DNA from: Rachicladosporium sp. CCFEE 5018
Taxonomy: Eukaryota; Ascomycota; Dothideomycetes; Cladosporiales; Cladosporiaceae
Assembly (NCBI GenBank): GCA_002077045.2
Contig: KZ111149.1
Location: forward strand, 220,019-284,018
DNA length: 64,000 nt
Direction: 5' to 3'
Made by a program: the position numbers and the translations under genes. The stretch's first letter is position 1. Each line of letters opens with the position of its first letter. Under the pieces are notes generated by a model. It ran no database searches. It was not told where the DNA came from and saw only the letters and a program-made list of their open reading frames with translations. Of this stretch, positions 1 to 10,453 are shown one piece after another.

Positions 1-351
1 AGTTGGCGAAGTTGAGGGTAGCTGGTAACGCCAAGCACAATGTTAGCCAGATGTCTTCACCCAAACCGACGTGCTATCACTCGTGAGGTTCTCCGCGTCT
101 ACTGTGTATTATGAAATGCGGATTATGTCTGCGGAAAACCCACCATCTTGATCCGCCTTGTTACACGCCGTGCTCACGCAACACGCGAGCCCGGAGATCA
201 GCGCGGTGTTGCTGCAGATGCATTTGACGTCTAGGGTGCCGCAGCCACCGAAGGACGTGCCCACGCAACCTTGCGCGCAAGTCGGGAGGCCAGCTTGCGC
301 GGCCGCATACGAGGCCAGGAGGGCGAGGGAGGTGAGTGTTAGGCGGAGCAT
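1..351 (-). CDS. CFEM-domain GPI-anchored protein, 5' part (left copy)
   Basis: Only exon 1 (complement 144-351), the intron (22-143) and the first 21 bases of exon 2 lie in the window. Exon 1 encodes a signal peptide starting MLRLTLTS followed by a cysteine-rich domain with the CFEM spacing: P-x-C-A-x2-C, then C-x-C, then C-x4-C. The last CFEM cysteine is 15 residues further on, in exon 2. It looks identical to the complete right copy at 53858-54600. CFEM proteins are secreted or wall-anchored and in several fungi bind haem or act at the host surface; the role here is not known. The gene is cut by the window, not by visible mutation. Confidence 0.85.
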
Positions 352-986
352 GGTTGCTGTGCTGTGGTAGGAAACGATAAGTGATCTACGCGCGAGAGAT
401 GGGCGGCGATGTGAGACGGATATGGGGCGACGCGTCGGTTATATACAATGGTACGACTCGACCTGACTTTCAGCTAGCAAGCGTTGTGAATCTGGGGCCG
501 ATCTGGTTTGTGCACACCTAGCTGTCGAGTGTGGCCTGTGGCTTGAGTGGACATGTTCTAGAACGGCTAGCCCGCAGCCCAAAGAAGGTCCCGCTTGGGA
601 TATGAGAGTCAGGGTCTGTGGTTGGTTGATTTCATGATTGCGAGTTTCGTCCTATATATCATGCTTGCTAATAAAGATATCAATCATGACATTCGCCCTG
701 CCAGATTCGGCGGGTTGGGACAACAATTCCCGTGGAGCGTGTGGATTCGCGGCGCGATGAATGAGGTGTACTAGCAGAGAGATGCAACGCGCATCGGATA
801 TTCGGCCATGTCAGCCTGCATAGCTCTCCACGAACACACGGGCGTGGTTCGCGTAACGCTGAACAAAGACTTGCTCACGAATTGGCTGGATCACAGTTTC
901 TCGACTATCAGCCTGCATACGGACCACTCGGCATGCCACGCACTGCCACGCTCATCTGTTCGCTGACCGCAACCCCCACCGGCTCC
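352..986. other. Intergenic, between CFEM and SnoaL-like 3' end
   Basis: About 635 bp between the 5' end of the CFEM gene and the 3' end of the SnoaL-like gene. It should hold the CFEM promoter; a TATATA-containing stretch lies about 85 bp upstream of the ATG (positions about 436-445). No other gene is seen. It looks identical to 53223-53857 in the other arm. Confidence 0.6.
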
Positions 987-1563
987 CTACATCCCAGGAC
1001 TCAAGAACACACTGGCATTCTCAATAAACGGCCCCATGTACACCAAGTTCCTCGCCTTCACACGCCATGTCGGTGCCTGCGCATACGATTGACTCACCCT
1101 CATGAGCTGGTCTATGTACTTACCATACGCATACAGCACCTGGCCCTCGTACAGCCCGCTGCCGAAGTGTGAGGCAGTCATGTAAGTCGTGCTGTTCGCA
1201 GCGTCGTCATGGATGTCGATGACTTGGGTGCTGAGGGCGTGCTGGGTTGTCACGGGCGCGAGACTATCGATGTAAGTTACGGTTATGGTAGATTCGTGCG
1301 AAAGCGCCGGAGGAGGATGCGCACGATTGCTGCAATACTGCTTGCACTTGAGACAACCCTCGGATGACATTCAGTGGCGCGCTATAGTTGGCCACGATGT
1401 CTGGAGTGAAGACTTGCGAGAGGCGGCCAAAGTCTTTGCTATCAATCGCGAGGGAGTAGGTGGAGATCGTGTTCTGGATGGCGTTGTAGTCCTCGGCGGT
1501 ACTGCTACCTGACGAGGCTAAGACGAGGCCATTGAGGCACGAGAGGAAGTATGTGAGTTGCAT
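987..1563 (-). CDS. SnoaL-like (NTF2-fold) secreted protein, left copy
   Basis: Two exons on the minus strand: complement 1325-1563 and 987-1263. The 61-nt intron starts GTGCGC and ends GATAG, and splicing joins the frames as ...QQS-LAPV.... The product is about 171 aa with a hydrophobic N-terminus (MQLTYFLSCLNGLVLASS) that could be a signal peptide. The body has the pattern of the SnoaL_4/scytalone-dehydratase-like NTF2 fold: an early D-Y-x-A-I-Q helix, D-S-K-D-F, F-T-P-D, and a late G-K-Y-x-D then W-R-V-x-x-R-x-x-x-Y-M-G-P. Such proteins include isomerases, dehydratases and non-enzymatic members, so no reaction is claimed. Identical to the right copy. Confidence 0.75.
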
Positions 1564-2391
1564 TCCGCCTTGATCCCTTGTGATGGCCGGTTGGCACTTT
1601 TGTCGCTAGAAGCAGTGGGCGCTGCTAAGGAAGAAGCGATACAGAGACAGTATCGACTTCAGCTCTTGCAGCTGCAGACATTTCGCGGTCGCGCTCATGG
1701 CTACTTGGCCTTCCTTCGCTTCTTTCACGTGCAGCTTGGCCTATATTGCTGCTGCAGCAGGCGCGTCCGATCCCGAGATCCCGAACGACAAGCATACCGC
1801 ACTTGATGCTTCTACCATGATGCGAAACGAATGTTCAATGTTCACCTAAATGCCGATACTGCACAACATAGCTCTCCGGCTCACACAGGCAAGTAGCAAG
1901 CGCCCACTGGTATGGTCATCATGATCCGGATGTAGAAGTGCGGCTGAAGATGAGCACCTGTCCCAGCTGCCGACGAATTGCATATTACACCTACCGAACT
2001 ATATGATCTTGCTACATGGTCGCAGCTGAAAAATCGCGTACAGTCCATTGGGCGTCTTACAGTCAGCATGTCAGATGTTTGATTTAAGCTCGTATCTCGA
2101 GTCAATTCCGGTAAGAAATGCCAAGAAGGCAGGCCTGAGACTCCACATAGCATTGGAAGCGACATGCTTTCCGCAGACAAGAGACACACAAGGTTCACTT
2201 GGCTGGGCTCAGCACTGCTTGGTCATGGACGATATTTTGAGAGATGCCCAGAAGTGGTAAGAATGATCATTGCTTCCTGGCCTCGGGTCATTTTGCGACT
2301 CACTCCGGTAAGGTATATCTAGCATGTTTCCTTTCAAGCATCTCATCTCGTTTCCCTGTCCGGTTCGCATACATCGCAACGAAGAGTTACG
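1564..2391. promoter_or_regulatory. Divergent intergenic region between SnoaL-like gene and carboxypeptidase
   Basis: About 830 bp separating two divergently transcribed secreted-protein genes, so it should contain both promoters. No conserved motif could be assigned by eye. The mirror copy is 51818-52645. Confidence 0.5.
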
Positions 2392-4594
2392 ATGGCGTAC
2401 AGCATGGTGGCTCGCCTGACAGGCGTCCTGGCGGTCGCCTCGCTTTCCTCCGCACAGTTTCCACCACAGCCCGAAGGCATCACTGTCTTGCAGTCAAAGT
2501 TCGGCGACGGAATCAGTATCAGCTACAAGGAGACGAAGATCTGCGAGACTACGCCGGGCGTCAAGAGCTACGCAGGCTACGTCCACCTCCCGCCAGGAAC
2601 TCTCAACGATGTCGGCGAGGCCCAGCCCTACCCCATCAACACCTTCTTCTGGTTTCACTCAGCTCGCGAGGACCCCAAGAACGCTCCTTTATCGATATGG
2701 ATGAATGGCGGTCCCGGCAGCTCCTCCCTCGCCGGCGCGCTCGTTGAGAATGGTCCCTGCTACGTGCATCACGATTCGAATTCCACTTACCTCAACCCCT
2801 TCTCGTGGAACAACGAAGTCAACATGCTCTATCTTGATCAGCCCGTCCAGGCTGGCTTGAGCTATGACACGCTGCAGAATATCACTTACAATGCTGCGAC
2901 TGGCGAGATCGATCTGCTGAGCCCGGGCGATGCGATACCGAAACAGAATGCTACTTTCCTGGTCGGCACGTATCCCAGCCAGAATAGCAGCCAGACTGCG
3001 GTGGGGACGAAGAATGCCGCGAAAGCTGCGTGGCACTTTCTGCAGGCTTTTACGGAGGTGTTTCCCGAGCTGAGCGCGAGGGACGGGAGAATAAGCATTG
3101 CGACTGAGTCCTATGTGAGTATTCTATCGCTCTTGAGGGGACCCTAGCTGATGTCGAGATCAGGGTGGGCGGTATGGGCCGGCCTTCGCGGCATACTTTG
3201 AGGAACAGAACGAGGCGATTCAAAAGGGGACTTACAAGGCTGCGCATAGCAAGGCGGCTGTCATACATATCGACACCCTGCTCATCGTTGTAAGCTGGAT
3301 CATACCTTGCAAATGCTGTCGCAATACTGACGACCGCACGACAGAACGGCTGTATCGATCGCCTAGTGATGTACCCAACCTGTGAGCCTCCCCGTCGCCA
3401 CCATCCTCTGCGTGTCTCTCGACCCCATCATACTTACTCCGCATAGACGCCACAATGGCCTACAACAACACCTACAACCTCCCCACAGTAAACTCAACCA
3501 TCTACGCCGAAATGAATGCCGCCTGGTCCCAGCCTGGCGGCTGCCGCGACCAGATTATGTCTTGCAGAGCAGCGGCGGCGGTCTACGACCCCCAGAATCT
3601 TGGCGTCAACAGTACAGTCAACACGCTCTGTCGCACAGCTCAACAGTACTGCGAAACTAACATCATCGGCCCGGGCATCGAGTACACGCCACAAGACTAC
3701 TACGACGTCGGCGCTTGGGACCCGGACCCGCTCCCCGAGCCGTTCTTCTTCGGCTACATGAACCAGCCGCACGTCCAGGCAGATCTAGGCGCGAGGCTGA
3801 ACTGGACGATAAACGCGCCGCAAGTCAACCACGCATTCGTCGGCATCGGAGACTATGTCCGTGACGACGGGCTGCAGGACTTGGCTTATCTGCTCGAGAA
3901 AGGCGTCAAGGTTGCGCTGGTGTATGGGGACAGAGACTACGCGTGCAACTGGTTCGGCGGCGAAGCCGTGAGCTTGGCGCTGAACTACTCCGGCACTGAC
4001 GCTTTCCACTCAGCAGGCTACGCATCAATCCAGACCAACGCCTCGTACGTCGGCGGGAAGGTCAGACAACACGGCAACCTGTCTTTCTCTCGCGTGTTCG
4101 AATCCGGACATCAGGTGCCTACCTACCAGCCCCAAACGGCGTATGAGATTTTCAACCGCGTGCTCACCAACCTAGACGTCGCCACAGGCCGCGTTAACAC
4201 TGCCCACAACGCCAGGTACAGCACCTCCGGCCCTTCAGACAGCTTGGCGTTCCGCAACAAGGCGCCGGAGCGGCCGGTGCAGTATTGCTACACTGCCTGG
4301 CTCGGCGACACCTGTGATCAGGACCATATCGACGCCTTGCTCAACGGCACTGCGACGGTCTGCGACTACCTCGTCAAGGACGCGAATACGACGGTGCTGT
4401 TCCCTGATATCGTGGGCAAGCTGGGGGAGCCGGGATGTGCGAAGAAGAGCGGACACGCGTATGTGAGGGATGCGAAGGTGGAGAAGAGCGCGGATGGGGA
4501 GTATGGAGGTGGGATTTTGGGGTTGGGGGCGAGAGTTGTGAGGCCGAGGAAGGGGGATATGGGGGGGACTTGGGACGGGAGTTCGGGGGCTTGA
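2392..4594 (+). CDS. Secreted serine carboxypeptidase (peptidase family S10), left copy
   Basis: Four exons: 2392-3114, 3164-3289, 3345-3381 and 3447-4594, with introns of 49, 55 and 65 nt, all GT-AG. The product is 677 aa with an N-terminal signal peptide (cleavage probably after SLSSA). S10 hallmarks are present: N-G-G-P-G-S-S-S near residue 105, the nucleophile Ser240 in E-S-Y-G-G-R-Y whose codons span the first splice junction, Asp459 in G-D-R-D-Y-A-C-N-W, and His517 in S-G-H-Q-V-P-x-Y-Q-P. Many N-glycosylation sequons fit a secreted enzyme that removes C-terminal residues at acidic pH. The length is at the long end for S10 and matches fungal carboxypeptidase S1-like members. Both copies look identical. 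Confidence 0.93.
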
Positions 4595-5264
4595 TTGTGG
4601 GCTAGGGGGCTGGGAGAGCGCGATGGTCGAGCCTGTCGGAGTGGCGGACTGCAATTGTGGGAGATAGGGTCGGGTGAGTGACTGACCAACGAAAAGTACA
4701 TCCGCTCTGCTCGCACATCGGACGTATGCTTCACGAGTATCGGGACTTGATTTCAGACGTGTGCTCTGAAAGCAGCTACCTTATCAGGCGTTTTGATGTC
4801 GTACAACCCGCCCATCTTGACCCCGACCGTTGTACTCAGGACAGACAAGCAGATACTGCCATACTGGGACGCACGTCGTGGTGTGTACGCGAAGAGTGAA
4901 CAACGTTACCGGTGAAAGTTAGAGTTGTGTCAATCTGCTACGCGTTGATTGGCTGACGACGGCTGCACGCTTCTAGATCCGATGTTCCCAGATCGAGACG
5001 GCCATGGGGTAGTGAGATCGAGTTTCGCTGCCAGCCAATTTATCACTCCACAGGTGCAGCGGAGTCCGCTTGGTCATCGCGCTGATCCTCAGGCACGAGG
5101 GACTCGACTTCACCTTTCGCTCTACTGAGTTTGTGGTGAACATCTCTGCGTCTGGCTGTTCGAGGATATCGCAATTGACGAGCATCGCATTCGCTATCCG
5201 AGTGCATTGTTACGCGAAGCCTGATTCATTCGTGCCTGACTGGGAGCCTCATCTGGTGGTCGAG
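4595..5264. other. Intergenic, carboxypeptidase 3' end to cds1-like kinase start
   Basis: About 670 bp. It holds the 3' UTR of the carboxypeptidase and the upstream region of the FHA kinase. No gene is seen, although an uninterrupted reading frame from about 5070 runs into the kinase first exon; the downstream ATG at 5265 was preferred. The mirror is 48945-49614. Confidence 0.5.
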
Positions 5265-7423
5265 ATGGCGCCCAATGCTGAGAAGAGCGCATTGAAGCGC
5301 GCGAGGGTGCGAATCAGTGGCTATATCACGAGGACATATCACTAATCAATACTAGCAGGTCTCGATAGACGAAGCCCTCGACACGAAGAAGCCCCGCCGC
5401 TCCGCCCGTCTGTCTAATGCCCCGGACCGCGAGGACGGGGAGGAGCAGCTCAAGAACAACGGTGCACTCCCTTCGCCCGTCACGAAGGCATCGACAGACA
5501 CGACCGAAGGCGCGCGAGCTTTCACTCCCACGCCCGACTTCATCGAGCAACGGGCTACCCCGGAAGCGAGCCCGATCCATGGCTCACATCGTCCTGGACT
5601 ATCCTCTCCTCCGTCGGATACGCAGCCATTCTCGCAGTTCCTCCCACCGCCGCCGTACTCGTACGAAGTAGAGGACGAGGAGGCAGAAGGTGTCTGGGGC
5701 TATCTCGTACCTATTGACGGCGTCTCAGAGACACTAGTCTTGCGGAAGCGCGCGGCGTGTCAAGTGCCGTCGAAGGGACTGACGGACCCACATGGCAAGA
5801 AGAAGGTGCCGAAGAAGCATTACAAAGAGGCGGAAGAGAAGTACGAGGGTCAGAAGGCCGAGAAGGGTGTGCCAGCTGGCGGGTACCTGATTGGCAGACA
5901 TCCGGAGTGCGATCGCTTGGTACAGAGTCCCACGGTCAGCAACAGACATTGCTTGCTATTCTGCGAGAACAAGAATGGGGACTCGCTGGCTGTGGTGGAG
6001 GACCTCAGCGGGAACGGAACGTACGTCAACGATGCTTTCATTGGGCGGAACAAGAGGCGAGAGTTGGCAGACGGCGATGAGCTGTCAATTCTGGACGAAG
6101 CCAGGTTCATTTTCCGCTACCCGCGGAACAGAGACACCAATGCCTTTCGTTCACAGTACACAATCCAAGGCCAGCTGGGTAAAGGTCACTTTGCGACTGT
6201 CTACCTGGCCACCGAGAAGCAATCAGGGCTACGGTACGCGGTGAAGAAGTTCGAGAAGCGAAGTGGGCCCGGAGAGAGGAGTAAGGTTGAGGGATTGCAG
6301 CAGGAGATTGCGGTCTTGATGGCTATCAGCCATCCCAACATGCTCTGCTTGAAAGATACGTTCGATGAGAGCGATGGCGTGTACTTGGTGCTGGAGCTTG
6401 CGCCAGAAGGCGAGCTCTTCAACTGGATCGTCACAAAGCAGAAGATGACTGAGAGTGAGACGCGGAAGATCTTTGCACAGCTATTCCAGGGCGTGAAGTA
6501 CATGGTAAGCCCTTGCATCCTGTTCAATACGGCTACTTTGCTAACAACATGCCCAGCACGAGCGCAACATAGTCCACCGCGACATCAAGCCCGAAAACAT
6601 CCTCCTCATCGACAAAGAGCTCCACGTCAAACTCGCCGATTTCGGCCTCGCGAAGATCATCGGCGAAGAGTCCTTCACCTCCACCCTCTGCGGCACGCCC
6701 TCATACGTCGCGCCCGAGATCCTCGAGCAATCCAACCGCCGCCGCTACACCCGCGCCGTGGACGTCTGGTCGCTAGGCGTAGTCCTCTACATCTGCTTAT
6801 GCGGCTTCCCGCCATTCAGCGATGAGCTGTACAGCGCAGAGAATCCGTACACACTGAGCCAGCAGATCAAAATGGGGCGATTCGATTATCCTTCCCCATA
6901 CTGGGACGCCGTCGGCGATCCTGCACTCGACTTGATCGACAGAATGTTAACAGTCGACAGCGACAAACGCATAACAATCGACGAATGCCTCGAGCACCCC
7001 TGGCTAACACAGCAACCCATGACCCTCACCGACAGCACCGATGGCCTCACCGGCGCGCTCGCAGGCCTAGACTTCACGCGCCGCAAACCAGTGCGCGAAC
7101 GCACGCTCCTGAGCTCCATAAACGACGTCCGCGTCGGCAAAGTCTTAGACTCGCAGAAACCTGACCAGCCGGCTGTGAAGGTTTGGGATAAGAATCAGGG
7201 CACTAAGAAGCTGGCGCCGCAGCAGCGGAGTAAGGCTAAGGGGGGCCATTTCGAGCAGACGCTGGAGCAGAAAGTTGCTATAGAGGAGAGGCCTGACGCG
7301 GCTAGGGATCCGCAGGAGTTTATGGGGATGGGGGGAAAGGGGGACGAGCAGTTATTCGAAGAGCAAACTGGGTCTATCTATCCTGGAGAGACGATCAAGG
7401 AGGTGAAGGATGACAAGAAGTAG
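5265..7423 (+). CDS. cds1: FHA-domain checkpoint kinase, Cds1/Rad53/Chk2 type, left copy
   Basis: Three exons: 5265-5306, 5359-6504 and 6557-7423 (introns 52 and 52 nt), giving about 684 aa. A low-complexity N-terminus is followed by an FHA domain (about residues 186-265, with G-R-H-P-E-C-D, S-N-R-H and G-N-G-T-Y-V-N). A Ser/Thr kinase domain starts about residue 281: G-K-G-H-F-A-T-V, Lys310 in A-V-K-K, H-R-D-I-K-P-E-N with Asp405, DFG Asp424, and activation segment F-T-S-T-L-C-G-T-P-S-Y-V-A-P-E. One FHA plus kinase is the fission-yeast Cds1/Chk2 layout; budding-yeast Rad53 has a second FHA. The known role is in the S-phase and DNA-damage checkpoint. The start in the 42-nt first exon is inferred from a good branch point (ACTAATC) and acceptor. 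The arm-identity boundary falls inside this gene. Confidence 0.9.
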
Positions 7424-7774
7424 GGACGAGAGCTATGCTGTAACTGAGATGGCAGACAAGTGGGCAGCGACGAGCTGAAGCAGCGAAAGAAATGGGTGGG
7501 ATGTAGCGATGCTCTTTTGCTGAGATTTGGCGCACGACGGTAAAGAGGAGTGGATGTATAGTAAGATGAATATGGCTGTACAGTACACGTTACCAAGTCC
7601 TCGGGGTCTGACTTCCAGTCCAGAACTATTGGACCGTTTGGAGACATACTGTATGTCGTAAACGAGCGGAATTACACTAGATATTTACTCATCTTCCTCG
7701 AAAAATCCATGCCGTCCTCCAGCGCTAAATCGCATTCCATCTGTATCATAGGTAGGCATGCTGTCGCCAAAGAC
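7424..7774. terminator. Convergent 3' region between kinase and histidine kinase
   Basis: About 350 bp between two genes that converge here. It should contain both 3' UTRs and polyadenylation signals. No gene is seen. The mirror is 46431-46781. Confidence 0.4.
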
Positions 7775-10453
7775 TCAGTCCTCCCACCCCCTCTCACTCT
7801 CACTCTCTGCCTGACTCCTCACACAGAACTCCGTAATCAACCGCTGCAAATCCAGCAATTTGAACGGCTTAGTCATATACCCCTTCATGCCCACCCTCGC
7901 AGCCCGCTCCAACGCCCCATCAGTCACATCCGCCGTAACGGCAAGCACGGTCGGTACCCTGCCCCTCTCCTCCCATTGCATCCCCAGAATCCTCTCCGTG
8001 GCCTCGTACCCATCCATCAAAGGCATCCAGAGGTCCATGAGAATTATGTCTACGCTTTTGTCCGAGGAACGCGGGATACTCATTTGTTTTACGGCTTCGG
8101 CACCATCGTGCGCTTCGTGGATGGCCGTGTAGCCGAATTTGGAGAGCATGGAGACGAGGAGCTTGCGGTTGATTTTGTTGTCTTCGGCTACTAGGAAGGT
8201 CAGTGGATACTTTGCCGCGAGATTGCGGTCGATTTCCGGGGCGGAGACTTTGCGTGGCCGGGGCTTGGGAGCTGTGTGGGAAGGTGGAGGGGCTGCCGTT
8301 GGGCGCTCTGGGACGTGGAGGCGGTGTTGACCACCGCCAGGGGAAGTTGGTGAAGGCGCCCTGTGGGTATGGGAGCCGTTTGTGGGCGTGGTTTCGTTCT
8401 GTATCACTGCCTCGAGAGCTCTGGAGAGTCTGCGTGGACTTGTAGGTGCTTGCGGGTAGGCTGGTGATGAGAAGCCTTCGGATGTCGTGCCATTTGTCCG
8501 ACGAGGCATGGGAGAGCCAAAAGGTGATGAAGGGCGGCTTATGATCTCACCTGCCCGAATCGGAACTCTGATTTCGAACTCGGCGCCGTGCTCTGGCCCG
8601 TACGTGTTTGCTCGCTCGCAAGTCAGATCTCCGCCGAGCTTGCGAGCGATGCCTTTCGCCACCATCAAGCCGAGGCCTAGTCCATCGCTTTGCCGTGTCA
8701 GCGAGCCATTTTCTTGCGTGAATGGCTTGAATAGCTTTGGTAGGAATGCTGCGGGTATGCCGGGTCCGTTGTCCGAGACCCTTATCGACATGTACCGCCC
8801 ACGTAAGCTCATCTTGGCATGTACTCCTATGAGGCCGTCATTGTGATCGGTGAACTTGTGCGCGTTAAGAAAGACACAAGACACAAGCTTGGTCAAGTCC
8901 TTCTCATCCATGAATATCGTTTCTGGTAGGTGAGGATCTACGCTCCACTCAATGACCTTGCGGCTTGCAGTCCCGTCAGAGCCTCGGGTGCGAACCTCGA
9001 TCGATTCGCCGTGCGTGGTCTCGGAAGCTGTTGCGGAGTCCGGTCGGCCACCGACTTTGAGACCATCCGTGATCACATAGCGCAGTACCTCGCGGATATT
9101 CGTGTGCCGCATCCCAGGTGCGATAGATCTACTGACTGCAGGCTGTGCCAGGGGCGGGAACGTGGAGTTCTGCATGGCGGCAGCAAGTGCAGCTTCGGCA
9201 TAATGACCGTTTGTATGGGTGGGTGACACATCCGAGTCGTAGACACCATTCTCTATTACTTCCTGACACCAGGCTACATCATTCTCTTCGATGCGAGGGA
9301 CTTTCGCCTGGCTTGCGTTGCTTGTGTGTCGAGACTCCTCTCTTCTCCTCTTGTTGGGTCGAGCAAGTGGCAGGTTGCTGCCAACTACCAAGATTTCTGG
9401 CCGGCTCTCTGTAGCCGGTAGTGAGAACGGGGAGGCACCATCTAACGAGTCATCGTTCGGCAGATTGATAGGCGCGTCTGGCACACTCATGTCCATGTCA
9501 TAGGCGTGCACGACGTTGTCTGCTGCTTCGACAGCTCTCCGAGAACTGTCTTGCACCACCTCGATGTTCTCTTTGAGATTCTGGAAGATCTTCCGCAAGT
9601 GCGGATCTGACGATGTTGCCACTGCTTCATGCACAGTGGCGTACATGACGTCCAGCATACCGACTACGCCCTGCATAGGCGTACGAAGCTCGTGTGAAAG
9701 ACTCCCAGCATACGGTCGAAGTGACTGCGCCGCTGTGACGACCTCGTGAGGGATCACACGAGGTTTCTCTGCAGGTGGCGGGACCTGCTTGACAAAATTT
9801 GCACCCTCGATCAGACGCTGCACCATCATGTCTTCAAGCGAGTGTAGCAGCATCTCGATGAAAGCCCAAGACAGCTGTTTGCGTTCGACACCTGGCTTCG
9901 ACCACATCGCACCGCAATGGCCGACACACTTGCCGTCGATGAAGAGCGGTACTGCAATATAAGCCTCCGCTGGGAATGGCATGTCGTTCGGATTGTTCGT
10001 GATGAAGTCGTTAAGATCCTCTGGTATCAGGAAGACTTTGTCGTGACGACGCATGTAAGCGCAAGGACAGCCGTAGGCATGGAACTTCGTTTCCTTGACT
10101 GTGTTCTTGGACCCATCTAGGGTGCAGTAATGCAATGCAGCAGCCATGAGACATGATCCAGTCTCGCCAAGAGGCGGCATTTCAACAGCACAGTCATGGT
10201 CATCCACGAGCATCCGCTTCATGACGAAGGTAATCTCAGCGTCTAAGAGCTTAGAGATACCTTCTGTGGCTGTTGACCAGAAGTCCTCTGCAGATAGGCT
10301 CTTCAGTGTAGCCTTCAGATCCACGAGCGATTCGAGAGCGTCATTCTCGGCAGTCGTGTACATCCGGTGAAGTGCATCTGCAAAGCCATCGCTGCCTTTC
10401 TCGAGGATCGTTTTTGTTCCTGGCTTCGGGAAACAGATGCTTCGGCGTTCCAT
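7775..10453 (-). CDS. Hybrid histidine kinase with GAF-like sensor, left copy
   Basis: Single exon, 892 aa. The N-terminal third (about residues 45-215) looks like a GAF-type sensor (C-P-C-A-Y-M, A-Y-I-A-V-P-L-F-I-D-G-K-C-V-G-H). The dimerisation and phosphoacceptor box is S-L-S-H254-E-L-R-T-P-M. The ATPase domain has the N-box (F-L-N-A-H-K-F-T), the G1 box (V-S-D-N-G-P-G-I-P) and G-L-G-L-G-L. After a Ser/Pro-rich linker, a C-terminal receiver domain (from about residue 753) has the phospho-acceptor Asp807 in L-M-D-L-W-M-P and the conserved Lys862 in M-T-K-P-F. No transmembrane segment is seen, so it is a cytosolic sensor expected to feed a His-phosphotransfer protein. The fungal HHK class was not assigned. 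This copy has one extra Arg codon (M-R-R-H-D) compared with the right copy. Confidence 0.93.
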   Translation of the reverse strand: MERRSICFPKPGTKTILEKGSDGFADALHRMYTTAENDALESLVDLKATLKSLSAEDFWSTATEGISKLLDAEITFVMKRMLVDDHDCAVEMPPLGETGSCLMAAALHYCTLDGSKNTVKETKFHAYGCPCAYMRRHDKVFLIPEDLNDFITNNPNDMPFPAEAYIAVPLFIDGKCVGHCGAMWSKPGVERKQLSWAFIEMLLHSLEDMMVQRLIEGANFVKQVPPPAEKPRVIPHEVVTAAQSLRPYAGSLSHELRTPMQGVVGMLDVMYATVHEAVATSSDPHLRKIFQNLKENIEVVQDSSRRAVEAADNVVHAYDMDMSVPDAPINLPNDDSLDGASPFSLPATESRPEILVVGSNLPLARPNKRRREESRHTSNASQAKVPRIEENDVAWCQEVIENGVYDSDVSPTHTNGHYAEAALAAAMQNSTFPPLAQPAVSRSIAPGMRHTNIREVLRYVITDGLKVGGRPDSATASETTHGESIEVRTRGSDGTASRKVIEWSVDPHLPETIFMDEKDLTKLVSCVFLNAHKFTDHNDGLIGVHAKMSLRGRYMSIRVSDNGPGIPAAFLPKLFKPFTQENGSLTRQSDGLGLGLMVAKGIARKLGGDLTCERANTYGPEHGAEFEIRVPIRAGEIISRPSSPFGSPMPRRTNGTTSEGFSSPAYPQAPTSPRRLSRALEAVIQNETTPTNGSHTHRAPSPTSPGGGQHRLHVPERPTAAPPPSHTAPKPRPRKVSAPEIDRNLAAKYPLTFLVAEDNKINRKLLVSMLSKFGYTAIHEAHDGAEAVKQMSIPRSSDKSVDIILMDLWMPLMDGYEATERILGMQWEERGRVPTVLAVTADVTDGALERAARVGMKGYMTKPFKLLDLQRLITEFCVRSQAESESERGWED

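Noticed and set aside
4235..4734. Antisense proline-rich frames over the carboxypeptidase 3' end
   Set aside because: Shadow frames produced by GC-rich codon use of the real gene.
5070..5345. Upstream in-frame extension of the checkpoint kinase as a 91-aa protein
   Set aside because: It reads straight through what looks like the first intron and has no recognisable domain; the short first exon with a good branch point and acceptor is preferred.
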